Below are positions 33,649 to 44,200 of a stretch of 64,000 bases of DNA, in pieces. The notes below the pieces were generated by a model. That model made no database searches, was not told where the DNA came from, and saw only the letters and a list, made by a program, of their open reading frames with translations. The DNA is taken from assembly GCF_002778285.1 (NCBI RefSeq), contig NZ_NESM01000002.1:1-64000 (forward strand), in the 5' to 3' direction. Source of the DNA: Limnohabitans sp. 15K. GTDB taxonomy: Bacteria; Pseudomonadota; Gammaproteobacteria; Burkholderiales; Burkholderiaceae_C. Position 1 is the first letter of the stretch, and the number at the start of each line of letters is the position of its first letter. The translations under genes were made by a program, and so were the position numbers.

Positions 33649-35931
33649 TCAACGCCTTTTTGCGGCCCTCACGCCTTTCACGCCGCGCACACTGCCCAGC
33701 ACCTTGTTCAAACTGAACGCGTCGCCAATCTCCACCGTGAAGGTCATCCAGGCCGTGCCTTTGACGGATTGGGTTTGCACCCCGATCACATTCATCTTTT
33801 CTTTGGCAAAGACTTCAGAGATATCGCGCAACAGACCTTGGCGGTCCATGGCCTCGACCGACACGTCCACGGGGTAGACCGAACCTTCAGCACTTTTGCC
33901 CTCCCCCCAGCGCACATCGATAACCCGCTCTCCGTGGCGCAACGCCAGTTCGCGGAAATTGCTGCAGTCTTGGCGGTGGATGCTCACACCCTTGCCACGC
34001 GTCACAAAACCGCCAATCACATCGGGCGGTGCGGGTTTGCAGCAGCGCGACAGTTGGGTCAGCAATGAATCCACACCCACGACCAGCACGCCAGAAGGCG
34101 ATTTGCGCGCCGTTGCACCTTTGAACTTCTTTTGAAAGTACTCATCAGGCTCCAGCGCTGGCTCGGGCGGGTTGAGCAAGACCTCAATGTTGCGAAGGGA
34201 GAATTCGTCTTTGCCCACCACTTCAAACAAGCTGTCGGCAGATTTGAATCCCAGTTGACTGGCCAAGTCCTCCAAGCGGATGGCGGTTCGACCCAGTCGC
34301 TGCAAAGATTTCTCAACCGCTTCACGGCCCTTGGCGATGGTTTCTTCGCTGACATGCGCGTTGAACCAGGCACGCACTTTGGCGCGTGCACGGGGGCTGG
34401 CCAAAAAACCCAGTTCAGGGTTGAGCCAGTCGCGTGAAGGCCCACCTTCTTTGATGGCGGTGATTTCAACCGTTTGACCATTGGCCAGCGGCGTGTGCAG
34501 GGGCACCATGGCACCGTCCACTTTGGCCCCACGGCAGCGGTGCCCCAAATTCGTGTGCACCGTGTAAGCAAAATCAATCGCCGTGGCGCCTTGCGGCAGT
34601 TCAACGACTGCGGCGTCAGGGGTCAGCACGTAAATGCGGTCATCAAAAAGTGCGGTGCCCGCTGCCTTTTCTTGCGCCGCACCCGTCAGGTCGCGTTCCC
34701 AAGCCAGCAATTGCCGGAGCACAGCAATTTTGGTGTCGTAAGCGCTATTGGCAGAGACCCCGGTGTAGCCTTTGGCCCCGGCTTCTTTGTAAGCCCAGTG
34801 CGCAGCCACCCCGTTTTCGGCGTGGTCGTGCATGGCTTGGGTGCGAATTTGCACCTCGATCGGTCCGCCATCGGTGTCGCGCACCACCGTGTGCAGCGAC
34901 TGGTAGCCGTTGGCTTTGGGCTTGGCGATGTAATCGTCAAACTCCTCTGCGATGGGCGCAAACTGCTCATGCACCCAACTGAGCACTTGGTAACAATCGG
35001 CGACCTGGGGAACCACCACGCGCAGTGCCCGAATGTCAAAAACCCGGTCAAAAGCCAGCGACTTTCCACGCATTTTGCGCACGATGCTGTAAATGTGTTT
35101 GGGCCGCCCATCCACTTGGGCGCTGATACCTTGGCTGGCCAAGGCCTGTTGCAAGCGCTCACGCAAGGCCAACATGTAGCGCTCGCGCTCAGCCCGCTTT
35201 TCATCGAGCAAGCGAGCGATGTCTTTGTAAGTGGTGGGCTCTAAGAATCGGAAAGACAGGTCTTCCATCTCCCATTTGATCTGCCAGATGCCCAATCGGT
35301 TGGCCAAGGGCGCAAACACCTGCAAAGACTCACTGGCCAAAGCGGACGGCACCAGGCGTTTGGTGGCCGCGTAATGCCGAAGGGTTTGCAAACGCGAGGC
35401 CAAGCGCAGCATCACCACGCGCAAGTCGCGGCTGAAAGCCAGCAGCATCTTGCGCACATTTTCGGTTTGCACCTGAGGGCTCAAGGGTGTGTTGTCAGGC
35501 CCTTGGGTGTGCGACTCAGCCGCTCGCGACAAGCGCTGCACATGGATCAAGTGGTTGGTTTGAATCGCCAGCTGCGCCAATTGAGGGCCAAAAGCCTTGC
35601 CAATCACCTCTTCGGGTTTGTTCAGGTGCTGGCAGGTGTAGACCAAATAACTGGCGGCCTGCATGGCGACCGAGCCACCAATGTCGGCCAAGATGAGCGC
35701 CACCGCGTCTGCGTGGGCCAAGATGTTTTCGCCTGTCTCAAGCGATTCACCCGAAATCAAGGGCTCGGCAAAAGCGCGGGCCTTGGCCAGGGTTCCGGCC
35801 AGCTCTTGCTCTGCTGTGGCCAACATGACGGGTGGCACGTCGGACGCATGGGGCGCAAGCGATGCAGGGCCATGCAAACGCCCAGGTGGCGTCATGGGGC
35901 TGGCGGAATGGCTGATGGTGGGACTGACCAT
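33649..35931 (-). CDS. relA: (p)ppGpp synthetase RelA
   Basis: A 760-residue RelA/SpoT homologue that makes the stringent-response alarmone on stalled ribosomes. The N-terminal region keeps the hydrolase-domain helices but lacks the HD metal site (the expected position reads LVYTCQHL), so it is a synthetase-only RelA. The synthetase domain shows FDRVFDIRALRVVV, YIAKPKANGYQSLHTVV and EVQIRTQAMHDHAENGVAAHW. It is followed by TGS (VLTPDAAVVELPQGATAIDFAY), a zinc-finger-like CCKPAPPD region, and a C-terminal ACT domain. A later in-frame Met at residue 13 is an alternative start. It is followed by tRNA-Val on the same strand. Confidence 0.95.
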   Translation of the reverse strand: MVSPTISHSASPMTPPGRLHGPASLAPHASDVPPVMLATAEQELAGTLAKARAFAEPLISGESLETGENILAHADAVALILADIGGSVAMQAASYLVYTCQHLNKPEEVIGKAFGPQLAQLAIQTNHLIHVQRLSRAAESHTQGPDNTPLSPQVQTENVRKMLLAFSRDLRVVMLRLASRLQTLRHYAATKRLVPSALASESLQVFAPLANRLGIWQIKWEMEDLSFRFLEPTTYKDIARLLDEKRAERERYMLALRERLQQALASQGISAQVDGRPKHIYSIVRKMRGKSLAFDRVFDIRALRVVVPQVADCYQVLSWVHEQFAPIAEEFDDYIAKPKANGYQSLHTVVRDTDGGPIEVQIRTQAMHDHAENGVAAHWAYKEAGAKGYTGVSANSAYDTKIAVLRQLLAWERDLTGAAQEKAAGTALFDDRIYVLTPDAAVVELPQGATAIDFAYTVHTNLGHRCRGAKVDGAMVPLHTPLANGQTVEITAIKEGGPSRDWLNPELGFLASPRARAKVRAWFNAHVSEETIAKGREAVEKSLQRLGRTAIRLEDLASQLGFKSADSLFEVVGKDEFSLRNIEVLLNPPEPALEPDEYFQKKFKGATARKSPSGVLVVGVDSLLTQLSRCCKPAPPDVIGGFVTRGKGVSIHRQDCSNFRELALRHGERVIDVRWGEGKSAEGSVYPVDVSVEAMDRQGLLRDISEVFAKEKMNVIGVQTQSVKGTAWMTFTVEIGDAFSLNKVLGSVRGVKGVRAAKRR

Positions 35932-35935
35932 GGGC

Positions 35936-36874
35936 TCAGTCGCTCAGCAAAAAATCGGCGACCACTTGAATTTGATCATCCCCGGTTAACGTTGGCGCGT
36001 GGCCAAAACCAGGCCAAGTTTCCAGCTGGGCACGAGGACCACGCTGCGTCATCTCCAGAGCGGTCTCTGGCGTCAACAAGTCCGAGTCTTGTCCCCGAAT
36101 GAGCAGGGTTTGGGCCTTGATCTGATCGTACAAAGCCCACAAAGTCGCCTCGCCAACCGAGGCGTTTTCAGGGGTCATGGCACGCAAAGGCACACCAATG
36201 GCAGGGTCGTAATGCAAGGTCAACGCGCCACCCGTGCCAGGGCGGGTCATGTGCGACGACATCTCGTGCCAAACTTCGGGAGTCACCGGGCCAAAGCCTT
36301 GCGAAAGTGCCCACATGGCAGAGGCCGCCGCATCAAGGTCGGGGTATTCGCCGTATTGACCCACATAGGTTTTCATGCGCTCAACCGAAGACCAGGTAAT
36401 GGCGGGCCCCACGTCGTTCAGCACCAAACGGCGAATGGGGGCCAGTAAAGGCAGGCCCGGCTGCCCTGCCAAGACCATGCCAATGAGGCCACCCATGCTG
36501 GTGCCCACCCAGTCCAGGCTCAGCAGGGGTTCAGGCCCAGTCTGCACTTGCACCTGGGCGAGCATGGCCAACATGTCGGCCGCATATTGCGGAATTTGGT
36601 ACAGCGCCGGGTTGGCAAGCCATTCACTTCGGCCGCGCCCCGCCACATCAGGGCAAATGACTTGCAAGGGCTCGGTGCTTTGGGCCACCAAGGCTTGGGC
36701 CAAACGGTCAAAATCACGGCCCTGACGCGTTAGCCCATGCGCGCACACCACCACACGTCGAGCCTGTGGGTGTCCCCATCGCACGAACGACATGCGGTGC
36801 TGGCCTTCGGGATGCGGGCAAACCACAGCCTCCAGCTGGGGCTGAGAAATGTGAACGGGTTCGTGGGTGGTCAT
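35936..36874 (-). CDS. Alpha/beta hydrolase
   Basis: A 312-residue alpha/beta-fold hydrolase with the nucleophile elbow GTSMGG (Ser), the oxyanion-side motif VCAHGLTRQGRDFD (HGLT), and a late GFGHAPTL carrying the likely catalytic His. The acid may be the Asp in RGQDSDLL. No signal peptide is visible from the ATG at 36874; the longer frame adds 25 residues with no clear role and uses up the bdhA promoter. It precedes relA by 4 bases, so the two are probably cotranscribed. The substrate is unknown; carboxylesterases and polyhydroxyalkanoate-related hydrolases share this pattern, and bdhA lies divergently. Confidence 0.8.
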   Translation of the reverse strand: MTTHEPVHISQPQLEAVVCPHPEGQHRMSFVRWGHPQARRVVVCAHGLTRQGRDFDRLAQALVAQSTEPLQVICPDVAGRGRSEWLANPALYQIPQYAADMLAMLAQVQVQTGPEPLLSLDWVGTSMGGLIGMVLAGQPGLPLLAPIRRLVLNDVGPAITWSSVERMKTYVGQYGEYPDLDAAASAMWALSQGFGPVTPEVWHEMSSHMTRPGTGGALTLHYDPAIGVPLRAMTPENASVGEATLWALYDQIKAQTLLIRGQDSDLLTPETALEMTQRGPRAQLETWPGFGHAPTLTGDDQIQVVADFLLSD

Positions 36875-36976
36875 GACAATCAGAAACAATCTCGGTGCGT
36901 TGTATCCAAAAACAGGGCTTGGCCAGCGCCATAATGGACTTTTGAACATCCTAATTCATCTTTCGGAGTCATCTTC

Positions 36977-37747
36977 ATGTTGCAAGGTAAAACAGCGTTG
37001 GTCACAGGTTCCACCAGCGGCATCGGTCTGGGCATTGCCAAAGCATTGGCCAAACAAGGCGCCAACATTGTTCTGAACGGTTTTGGCGATGCAGAAGGCC
37101 CCAAGGCCGAGATCGCTGCGCTGGGTGTCAAAGTCGCCTACCACGGCGCTGACATGAGCAAAGCCTCCGAGATCGAAGCCATGATGAAGTTCGCTGCCGA
37201 CACCTTTGGCCGGGTGGACATTTTGGTCAACAACGCCGGTATTCAGCATGTGGCCAAGATCGAAGACTTTCCCATTGAGCGCTGGGACGCCATCATCGCC
37301 ATCAACCTGACCAGCGCTTTTTTGGCGACGCGTCTGGCGCTTCCTGCCATGAAAGCGGCCAATTGGGGCCGCATCATCAACGTGGCATCGACCCACGGTT
37401 TGGTTGGATCTGCCGAGAAATCTGCCTATGTCGCCTCGAAACACGGTGTTGTCGGCTTGACCAAAGTCACGGCCTTAGAAAACGCCACCACGGGCGTGAC
37501 CTGCAACGCGATTTGCCCTGGCTGGGTGCTGACCCCCTTGGTGCAAAAACAAGTGGACGCCAAAGCCGCTGCCATGGGCTTGACCAACGAAGAAGCCAAA
37601 AAACAGCTGCTGCAAGAAAAAGAACCCTCGATGCAGTTCACAACGCCTGAAGAACTCGGTGAGTTGGCTGTCTTCTTCTGCTCTGCTGCAGGAAACAATG
37701 TGCGCGGCGCTGCCTGGAACATGGACGGCGGCTGGACGGCCCAATAA
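36977..37747 (+). CDS. bdhA: 3-hydroxybutyrate dehydrogenase
   Basis: A short-chain dehydrogenase that oxidises D-3-hydroxybutyrate to acetoacetate with NAD+, a step in polyhydroxybutyrate use. The 256-residue chain has the cofactor motif TGSTSGIG, the NNAG motif and the catalytic SAYVASK (Tyr-x3-Lys) after INVASTH. The family-specific features are GIQHVA, CNAICPGWVLTPLVQKQ and the C-terminal MDGGWTAQ. CGGAG precedes the ATG. The OmpR-like regulator starts 12 bases after its stop, suggesting one transcript. Confidence 0.93.
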   Translation: MLQGKTALVTGSTSGIGLGIAKALAKQGANIVLNGFGDAEGPKAEIAALGVKVAYHGADMSKASEIEAMMKFAADTFGRVDILVNNAGIQHVAKIEDFPIERWDAIIAINLTSAFLATRLALPAMKAANWGRIINVASTHGLVGSAEKSAYVASKHGVVGLTKVTALENATTGVTCNAICPGWVLTPLVQKQVDAKAAAMGLTNEEAKKQLLQEKEPSMQFTTPEELGELAVFFCSAAGNNVRGAAWNMDGGWTAQ

Positions 37748-37759
37748 GGCAAGCTGACC

Positions 37760-38491
37760 ATGAGCACCTCCACTCGCTTGGACAAAATCGTCATCGTTGA
37801 TGACGACGCCCGCATCCGTGACTTGTTGCGCCGTTATTTGTCGCAAGAAGGTTTTGATGTTTTGTTGGCCGAAGACGGCCGTGCACTAGACCGGATTTTG
37901 CAGCGCGAAACCATTGACTTGATGGTGCTCGATTTGATGCTGCCGGGCGAAGATGGCCTGAGCATTTGCCGCCGTTTGCGCAGTGCAGGCGTTAAAACGC
38001 CCGTGATCATGCTGACGGCCAAAGTCGAGGATATCGACCGAATCACGGGCCTTGAAATTGGCGCTGACGACTACCTGGGCAAGCCCTTTAACCCACGCGA
38101 GTTGTTGGCGCGCATTCACGCTGTTTTGCGCCGCAGACCCCAAAACGAGTCGCCCAGTGCCCCCTCTTCTGCTGACCACGAAGTGATCGTCTTTGGGGCG
38201 TTTTCACTGGATTTGGGCATCCGTTCTCTGACCAAAAACGGCGAAGACATCCCTTTGACCAGCGGCGAATTTGCCATGCTCAAAGCACTGGCACGCCACC
38301 CCAAGCAACCGCTGACCCGAGATAAATTGGCCCAATTGGCTCGAGGGCGTGAGTTTGAGCCTTTTGACCGCAGTCTGGACGTCCAGATTTCTCGACTGCG
38401 CAAAATGATTGAGCTCGATCCCGCCTCGCCCAAAATCATCCAGACCGTCTGGGGCGTGGGCTATGTGTTCGTGCCTGATGGTCAAGCGTGA
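37760..38491 (+). CDS. ompR: OmpR-family response regulator
   Basis: A 243-residue winged-helix response regulator. The receiver has VVDDD-like acidic residues and phospho-accepting Asp58 in LDLMLPGEDG, then the conserved Thr in MLTAK and Lys in LGKPFNP. The C-terminal winged helix reads LTSGEFAMLKALARHP...SRLRKMIE and ends with VWGVGYVFVPDG, close to OmpR. It overlaps the kinase start by 4 bases (GTGA). In beta-proteobacteria this pair is usually annotated OmpR/EnvZ (also RisA/RisS in Bordetella); its regulon is not visible here. Confidence 0.9.
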   Translation: MSTSTRLDKIVIVDDDARIRDLLRRYLSQEGFDVLLAEDGRALDRILQRETIDLMVLDLMLPGEDGLSICRRLRSAGVKTPVIMLTAKVEDIDRITGLEIGADDYLGKPFNPRELLARIHAVLRRRPQNESPSAPSSADHEVIVFGAFSLDLGIRSLTKNGEDIPLTSGEFAMLKALARHPKQPLTRDKLAQLARGREFEPFDRSLDVQISRLRKMIELDPASPKIIQTVWGVGYVFVPDGQA

Positions 38492-39870
38492 CCCCAACGC
38501 CAACCCCGCCATCTGAAGGGGGCGCTTTTGACAGGGCGCCCCGCAGAGTCAAACTGAGCCTTTTTTGGCGAACGTTCTTTCTCTTGGTCTTGTTGATTTT
38601 GTGCAGCAGTTTGGCTTGGCTGCAAATGTTCCGCACACAAGAATACGAGCCACGCGTCTTGCGCAATGCCCACCAAATCGCCACGGTGGTCAATTTGACC
38701 CGCACCGCCCTCATTCACACCGACGCCATAGCCCGTGTATCTCTTTTGAAAATGTTGGCGGACGAGGAAGATGTCGGTATCCAAACGCGTGAACCCAACG
38801 ACCAAATTGTCCAGTTTGGCGCATCAGGCTTAGAACGCCAATTGGTGGATGAAATGGTCAAGCGCTTGGGCCCCGATACGCTGATTGCTTCCGAGGTGAA
38901 TGGGGAAGCCGGTCTTTGGATTGGTTTCAAAATCGAGCGTGACAGTTACTGGCTGCAAATGGACCCTGCTCGCCTGCGGCCACTGGGCGGCTCGGCATGG
39001 CTGACTTGGCTAGGCCTGACCTTGGCGCTGTCTTTGGGCGGTGCTGCCTTGATGGCGGGCCTCATTAACCGGCCCCTTAAACGATTGTCTTTCGCCGCCA
39101 GTCAAGTGCGCGAGGGGCACTTCAACACATCGACCTTGGACGAAGACGCCGCTACTTCTGAAATCCGTGAAGTCAACATTGGGTTCAACCGGATGGCCGA
39201 GCGCTTGGCCAAAATTGAACAAGAGCGGGCCCTGATGTTGGCGGGCATCTCGCATGATCTGCGCACACCACTGGCGCGCTTGCGACTAGAAACCGAATTG
39301 AGCGTGGCAGACCTTGAAACCCGCGATTTGATGGCCGCCGACATCGCGCAGCTCGACGCCATCATCGACAAATTTCTCGACTACGCCAGGCCTGAGCCCA
39401 CCGAACTGGGTCCAGTCTTACTCTCTGGCGTGATCAGCAGAAGCATCGCGCCTTGGCGAAACAACCCGCGCTTTGAGATCAGCGTTGATGTGGCAGAAGA
39501 CCTGCAAGTGCAAGCCGAGCCAGTGGAACTGTCGCGGGTGTTGTCCAACCTGTTGGAAAACGCCCGCCGCTACGGCCAAAGTCCGAGCGATGGCATCACA
39601 CGGGTCGAAATCGTGGCCAGGGTGCACGACGGCTGGGTGCTGCTTCGTGTGCGCGATCAAGGCCCTGGCGTTTCTGAAGAAGCCCTGAAAAACCTCACGC
39701 AACCGTTTTTCAGGGGCGACACCGCAAGAACCGATGCCACAGGATCTGGCTTGGGCCTGGCCATTGTGGAGCGCTCGGTTCAGCGCATGGGGGGCACGTT
39801 TTCGGTGTTCAACAACAGCGCGGGCGGTTTGATGGCGCTGATGAAGTTCCGCCAAGCCGAAGCTGGCTGA
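38488..39870 (+). CDS. envZ: EnvZ/RisS-like sensor histidine kinase
   Basis: A 460-residue membrane sensor. A first membrane helix near residues 28-48 is followed by a periplasmic domain of about 110 residues, a second helix near 170-192, a HAMP domain (NRPLKRL), the dimerisation box with His256 in GISHDLRTPLAR, and the ATPase domain (NLLENARRYG, DQGPGVS, GSGLGLAI). It begins with GTG at 38488 inside the stop of the regulator gene. The layout and HDLRTPL box fit the EnvZ class. The gene ends 13 bases before the convergent ispF. Confidence 0.9.
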   Translation: MTPTPTPPSEGGAFDRAPRRVKLSLFWRTFFLLVLLILCSSLAWLQMFRTQEYEPRVLRNAHQIATVVNLTRTALIHTDAIARVSLLKMLADEEDVGIQTREPNDQIVQFGASGLERQLVDEMVKRLGPDTLIASEVNGEAGLWIGFKIERDSYWLQMDPARLRPLGGSAWLTWLGLTLALSLGGAALMAGLINRPLKRLSFAASQVREGHFNTSTLDEDAATSEIREVNIGFNRMAERLAKIEQERALMLAGISHDLRTPLARLRLETELSVADLETRDLMAADIAQLDAIIDKFLDYARPEPTELGPVLLSGVISRSIAPWRNNPRFEISVDVAEDLQVQAEPVELSRVLSNLLENARRYGQSPSDGITRVEIVARVHDGWVLLRVRDQGPGVSEEALKNLTQPFFRGDTARTDATGSGLGLAIVERSVQRMGGTFSVFNNSAGGLMALMKFRQAEAG

Positions 39871-39883
39871 GCAAGCCTAAGCG

Positions 39884-40366
39884 TCAGCTGGCTTTGTTCA
39901 GCAACACCACCGCACGCGCTTCCATGCTCTGGCCCATGCCCACGGGGCCGAGCTTTTCAGCCGTTTTGGCCTTCACATTGACCTGATCGGGCTGCACGCC
40001 CAGCGCTTTGGCCACGGAGGCATTGATGGCCGCCATGTGCGGTGCCAGTTTGGGGGCTTGGGCCACTACGGTGCAGTCCACGTTTACCAGTTCCCAGCCT
40101 TTCTCGCGCACGCGGCGCATGGCTTCGGCCAGTAAGACGGAAGAGTCGGCTCCCTTGAACTGTGCATCCGTGTCCGGAAAATGCCGACCAATGTCGCCCA
40201 GACCTGCAGCGCCCAACACCGCGTCCGTGATGGCGTGCAGCAGCACATCGGCGTCTGAATGGCCGAGCAAGCCCAAGGTGTGGGGAATGTCGACCCCACC
40301 CAAAATCAACTTTCGACCGGGCACCAAAGCGTGCACGTCCCAGCCTTCACCGATGCGGATATTCAT
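39884..40366 (-). CDS. ispF: 2-C-methyl-D-erythritol 2,4-cyclodiphosphate synthase
   Basis: The enzyme makes the cyclic diphosphate intermediate of the MEP isoprenoid pathway. Its 160 residues match the family. The zinc ligands are in GEGWDVHAL (Asp, His) and a later His in [17 protein letters not shown], with [11 protein letters not shown] as the ligand loop. The C-terminal [12 protein letters not shown] is conserved. The ATG at 40366 overlaps the ispD stop (ATGA), so the two consecutive-pathway enzymes are coupled. The longer frame in this reading phase is an antisense-like extension through ispD. Confidence 0.97.
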   Translation of the reverse strand: MNIRIGEGWDVHALVPGRKLILGGVDIPHTLGLLGHSDADVLLHAITDAVLGAAGLGDIGRHFPDTDAQFKGADSSVLLAEAMRRVREKGWELVNVDCTVVAQAPKLAPHMAAINASVAKALGVQPDQVNVKAKTAEKLGPVGMGQSMEARAVVLLNKAS

Positions 40367-41088
40367 GGTTTTGCCTTTAAAACAGCCTCGGCAAACGCAA
40401 AGTCTGCCGGGTAAGTGACTTTCAGATTCATGGCCGAGCCTGGCACCAGTCGGGGCGACAGACCTTGTTGCTCCATGGCACTGGCCTCGTCGGTGATGCC
40501 AGCAAAACCCGTTTTGGCCGCTTGTTCCAGCGCTTGGTGCAAAGCGCCGAGGCGAAACATTTGCGGGGTTTGGGCCAGCCATTTGCCCTCGCGTGGCACC
40601 GTAGCCTCGACACGCGGAACACCTTCGGACTTTTGGGTCTTGAGCGTGTCGGGCAGCGGCAAAGCCAACAAACCGCCCACCGGGTCGTCGCGGCAAGCTT
40701 CGATGAGGGCACTCACCGCCTCAGGTGTCACAAGACAACGCGCCGCGTCGTGCACCAGCACCCAATCATGAGCAGGCACGCCATTGGCCAACATGACATC
40801 GAGACCATTGAACACGCTTTCGGCCCGGGTCGCCCCGCCGCAGCTCAGCCGGGTAAACCGGGCTGGCCAACTCGCACCTTCGGGCAAGGCGAAGTCATCG
40901 CCGGGAGACACAACCACCCAACCCTGAGCAATCAGCGGCACCCGCGCCAGCGCTTGCAAGGTGTGCATGACCATCGGCTGCCCAGCCACCGCTTGGTATT
41001 GCTTGGGCACAGGCGTGCCTGCTCGGCTGCCTGTGCCTGCGCACGGGATCAAGGCGTGGAATCTTGGGTTTTCTGTGGTCGTTGACAT
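40363..41088 (-). CDS. ispD: 2-C-methyl-D-erythritol 4-phosphate cytidylyltransferase
   Basis: The enzyme adds CMP to methylerythritol phosphate in the MEP pathway. The 241-residue protein has the nucleotide-binding signature [26 protein letters not shown] and the VHDAARCLV motif with the catalytic Asp and Arg. The late [15 protein letters not shown] and ITDEASAME segments bind substrate. I chose the ATG at 41088; the longer frame starts in the ispD-mfd intergenic region. It is divergent from mfd. Confidence 0.96.
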   Translation of the reverse strand: MSTTTENPRFHALIPCAGTGSRAGTPVPKQYQAVAGQPMVMHTLQALARVPLIAQGWVVVSPGDDFALPEGASWPARFTRLSCGGATRAESVFNGLDVMLANGVPAHDWVLVHDAARCLVTPEAVSALIEACRDDPVGGLLALPLPDTLKTQKSEGVPRVEATVPREGKWLAQTPQMFRLGALHQALEQAAKTGFAGITDEASAMEQQGLSPRLVPGSAMNLKVTYPADFAFAEAVLKAKP

Positions 41089-41135
41089 GACTCTTGATTG
41101 TAGGAGCTCACCCAACTGGGTCTTTGCCCGGCTTC

Positions 41136-41141
41136 TACAAT
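41136..41141 (+). promoter_or_regulatory. Putative -10 box for mfd
   Basis: TACAAT at 41136-41141 resembles the -10 sequences seen elsewhere in this window (for example before the 6S RNA). No good -35 hexamer is spaced correctly. A start near 41148 would give a leader of about 75 bases that contains the hairpin at 41163. Confidence 0.4.
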
Positions 41142-41162
41142 GGCGGTGTCTGATCATTTATT

Positions 41163-41201
41163 CACCCCCCTCCTCTCTGGCGGGGGGTGTTTTGCTTTTT
41201 T
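41163..41201 (+). terminator. Terminator-like hairpin in the mfd leader
   Basis: CACCCCCC (41163-41170) pairs with GGGGGGTG (41182-41189), followed by TTTTGCTTTTTT, ending 24 bases before the mfd ATG. No plus-strand gene lies upstream for it to terminate, since ispD runs the other way. It could act as an attenuator of mfd or could shield mfd from spurious transcription. Confidence 0.6.
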
Positions 41202-41224
41202 CATCGCCATTGCCCCTCGCAACC

Positions 41225-44200
41225 ATGCAACTGCCCAGCCTTATTTCCGGCAAACGTTTCACCCTGCCCCGCCCCGCCGGATCGGCCGATGCCGTTTTGC
41301 TGGCCCAACTGGCCGAGCGCGAGAAAAAAGTCGGCAAGCTCACCGCCATCGTGACTGCCGACGCGGCCGATGCACAACGCTTAATGGACGAGCTGGTGTT
41401 TTTTGCGCCCGATCTGCGCTGCGTGATGTTCCCCGACTGGGAAACCCTGCCCTACGACACCTTCTCGCCGCACCAAGACTTGATCAGCGAGCGCTTGGCC
41501 ACGCTCTGGCGCATCAAACAACGCAACCACGCCGAAAGCGCCGATCTGGTCCTGGTGCCCGCCACCACCGCGCTTTACCGGCTGGCGCCGCCGTCCTTTT
41601 TGGCAGGCTACACCTTCGAGTTCAAAGTCAAGCAAAAGCTCGACGAAGCGCAACTCAAGGCCCAACTCACCCTGGCGGGTTACTCACATGTGAGCCAGGT
41701 GGTCAGCCCCGGCGAATACGCGGTGCGCGGTGGCTTGATCGACCTTTTCCCCATGGGCTCGCTGGTGCCTTACCGGGTGGATTTGTTCGAAGACGAAATC
41801 GACAGCATCCGCACCTTCGACCCCGACAGCCAGCGCAGCCTCTACCCCGTGCCCGAGGTGCGGCTCTTGCCCGGACGCGAGTTCCCGATGGACGAGGCGG
41901 CCCGTGCGCGATTCCGGAGCCGCTGGCGCGAACTGCTCGAAGGCGACCCGACCAAAAGCCGCATCTACAAAGACATGGGCAATGGCGTGGCCACAGCGGG
42001 CATCGAGTACTACCTGCCCCTGTTTTTTGAAGAAACCGCCACGGTGTTTGATTACCTGGGCGCTGGCCAGGCCGATGCGGCCACCGTGGTGCTGCACGGC
42101 GATCTGGAGCCCGCCTTCCAGCGCTTTTGGCAAGACACCCGCGACCGCTACCGCCTGGTCCAAGGCGACCCCGAGCGGCCCGTGCTGCCGCCCGATGCGC
42201 TGTTTTTGAGTGCTGAGCAGTTCTACACCCTGACCCAAGGCCATGCCCAATTGGCCCTGCGCGCAGGCACCAGCGATGTGGCTGACAACACCCTCGCCCA
42301 GCCCCTGCCCGAGCTGACGGTGGTTCGCGGCGCCGAAGACCCGCTGTCGCGCTTGCAAGCGCACATCCGCAGCAGCGCCAGCCGCGTGCTGATCTTGGCC
42401 GAAAGCGATGGCCGACGTGAGAGCCTGCTCGACTTCGTGCGCTCCAGCGGCCTCACGCCGCCTGTGTTTGACAGCCTGCAAGACTTTTTGACCAGCGACG
42501 AAAAGGTTGGCATGGCCACCGCCGCCCTGGTCAGCGGTTTCCATTGGTTCGAGCACAACATCGACCTCGTTACCGAAACCGAACTCTTCGCGGCTGGGGC
42601 GGTCACCCGTCGCCGTAAGAAACAGGAACAGGTCAGCGACGTTGAAGCGCTGATCAAAGACCTGAGCGAGCTGAATGTGGGCGACCCGGTGGTGCACAGT
42701 GCCCACGGCATTGGCCGCTACAGGGGTCTGGTCAATATGGACATGGGCCAGAAAAACCCCGACGGCACGCCCGCCCTGCAAGAGTTTTTGCACCTGGAAT
42801 ACGCCGATCAAGCCACGCTGTATGTCCCCGTGAGCCAGTTGCAGCTGATTGGCCGCTACACAGGCGTGAGCGCCGACGAAGCGCCCCTGCACAAACTGGG
42901 CTCTGGCCAGTGGGAAAAAGCCAAACGCCGCGCCGCCGAGCAGGTGCGCGACGCCGCCGCCGAGTTGCTCAACATCTACGCCCGCCGAGCCGCACGAGAG
43001 GGCCACCCTTTCCGCTACAGCCCGCAAGATTACGAGACCTTTGCCAACGATTTCGGCTTCGAAGAAACCGCCGACCAAAAGGCGGCCATCCACTGCGTGA
43101 TTCAAGACATGATCAGCCCCCGCCCCATGGACCGCCTGGTCTGTGGCGATGTGGGTTTTGGCAAGACCGAGGTCGCGCTGCGGGCCGCTTTTGTGGCCGT
43201 CACAGGCGGCAAACAAGTCGCCCTGCTGGCCCCCACCACGCTGCTGGCCGAGCAGCACTACCAGACGCTCAAAGACCGCTTTGCCAAATGGCCTGTCAAG
43301 GTGGCCGAAGTCTCGCGGTTCAGATCGGGCAAAGAAGTCACCGCCGCCCTCAAAGGCCTTGCCGACGGCACGGTGGACATCGTGGTGGGCACACACAAGC
43401 TGCTGAGCGAATCGACCAAATTCCACGACTTGGGCCTGCTCATCATCGACGAGGAACACCGCTTTGGCGTGCGCCACAAAGAGGCCATGAAAGGCCTGCG
43501 GGCCGAGGTCGATGTACTCACACTCACCGCCACGCCCATCCCCCGCACCATGGGCATGGCTTTGGAGGGCCTGCGCGATTTGAGCGTGATTGCGACTGCG
43601 CCGCAACGCCGCTTGGCCATCAAGACCTTTGTGCGCAACGAAGGCACGGGCGTGATCCGCGAGGCGGTGCTGCGCGAACTCAAGCGCGGCGGTCAGTGCT
43701 ATTTTTTGCACAACGAGGTCGAGACCATCGAGAACCGCAAGCAAAAGCTCGAAGAAATCCTGCCCGAAGCCCGCATCGCCGTGGCCCACGGCCAGATGCC
43801 CGAGCGCGAGCTGGAACGCGTGATGCGCGACTTTGTGGCCCAGCGCTACAACATCTTGCTGTGCTCAACCATCATCGAGACCGGCATCGACGTGCCCACG
43901 GCCAACACCATCGTGATCTCTCGCGCCGACAAATTCGGCCTGGCCCAATTGCACCAGCTGCGCGGGCGCGTGGGCCGCTCGCACCACCAAGCCTATGCCT
44001 ATTTGATGGTGCCCGAGATCGAAGGCCTGACCAAACAGGCCGCCCAGCGGCTCGATGCGATTCAGCAAATGGAAGAACTGGGCAGCGGCTTTTATTTGGC
44101 CATGCACGACCTGGAAATTCGTGGCGCGGGCGAGGTGCTCGGCGAAAACCAGAGCGGCAACATGCTCGAAGTGGGCTTTCAGCTCTACAACGAGATGCTG

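Noticed and set aside
33649..35931. Loss of the HD hydrolase site as an unusual SpoT mutation
   Set aside because: A degenerate HD site is normal for RelA proteins of beta- and gamma-proteobacteria.
41684..43789. Long open frame of about 700 codons antisense to mfd
   Set aside because: It lies wholly within a strongly supported mfd gene and has no family resemblance or ribosome-binding site; GC-rich coding DNA commonly opens such antisense frames.
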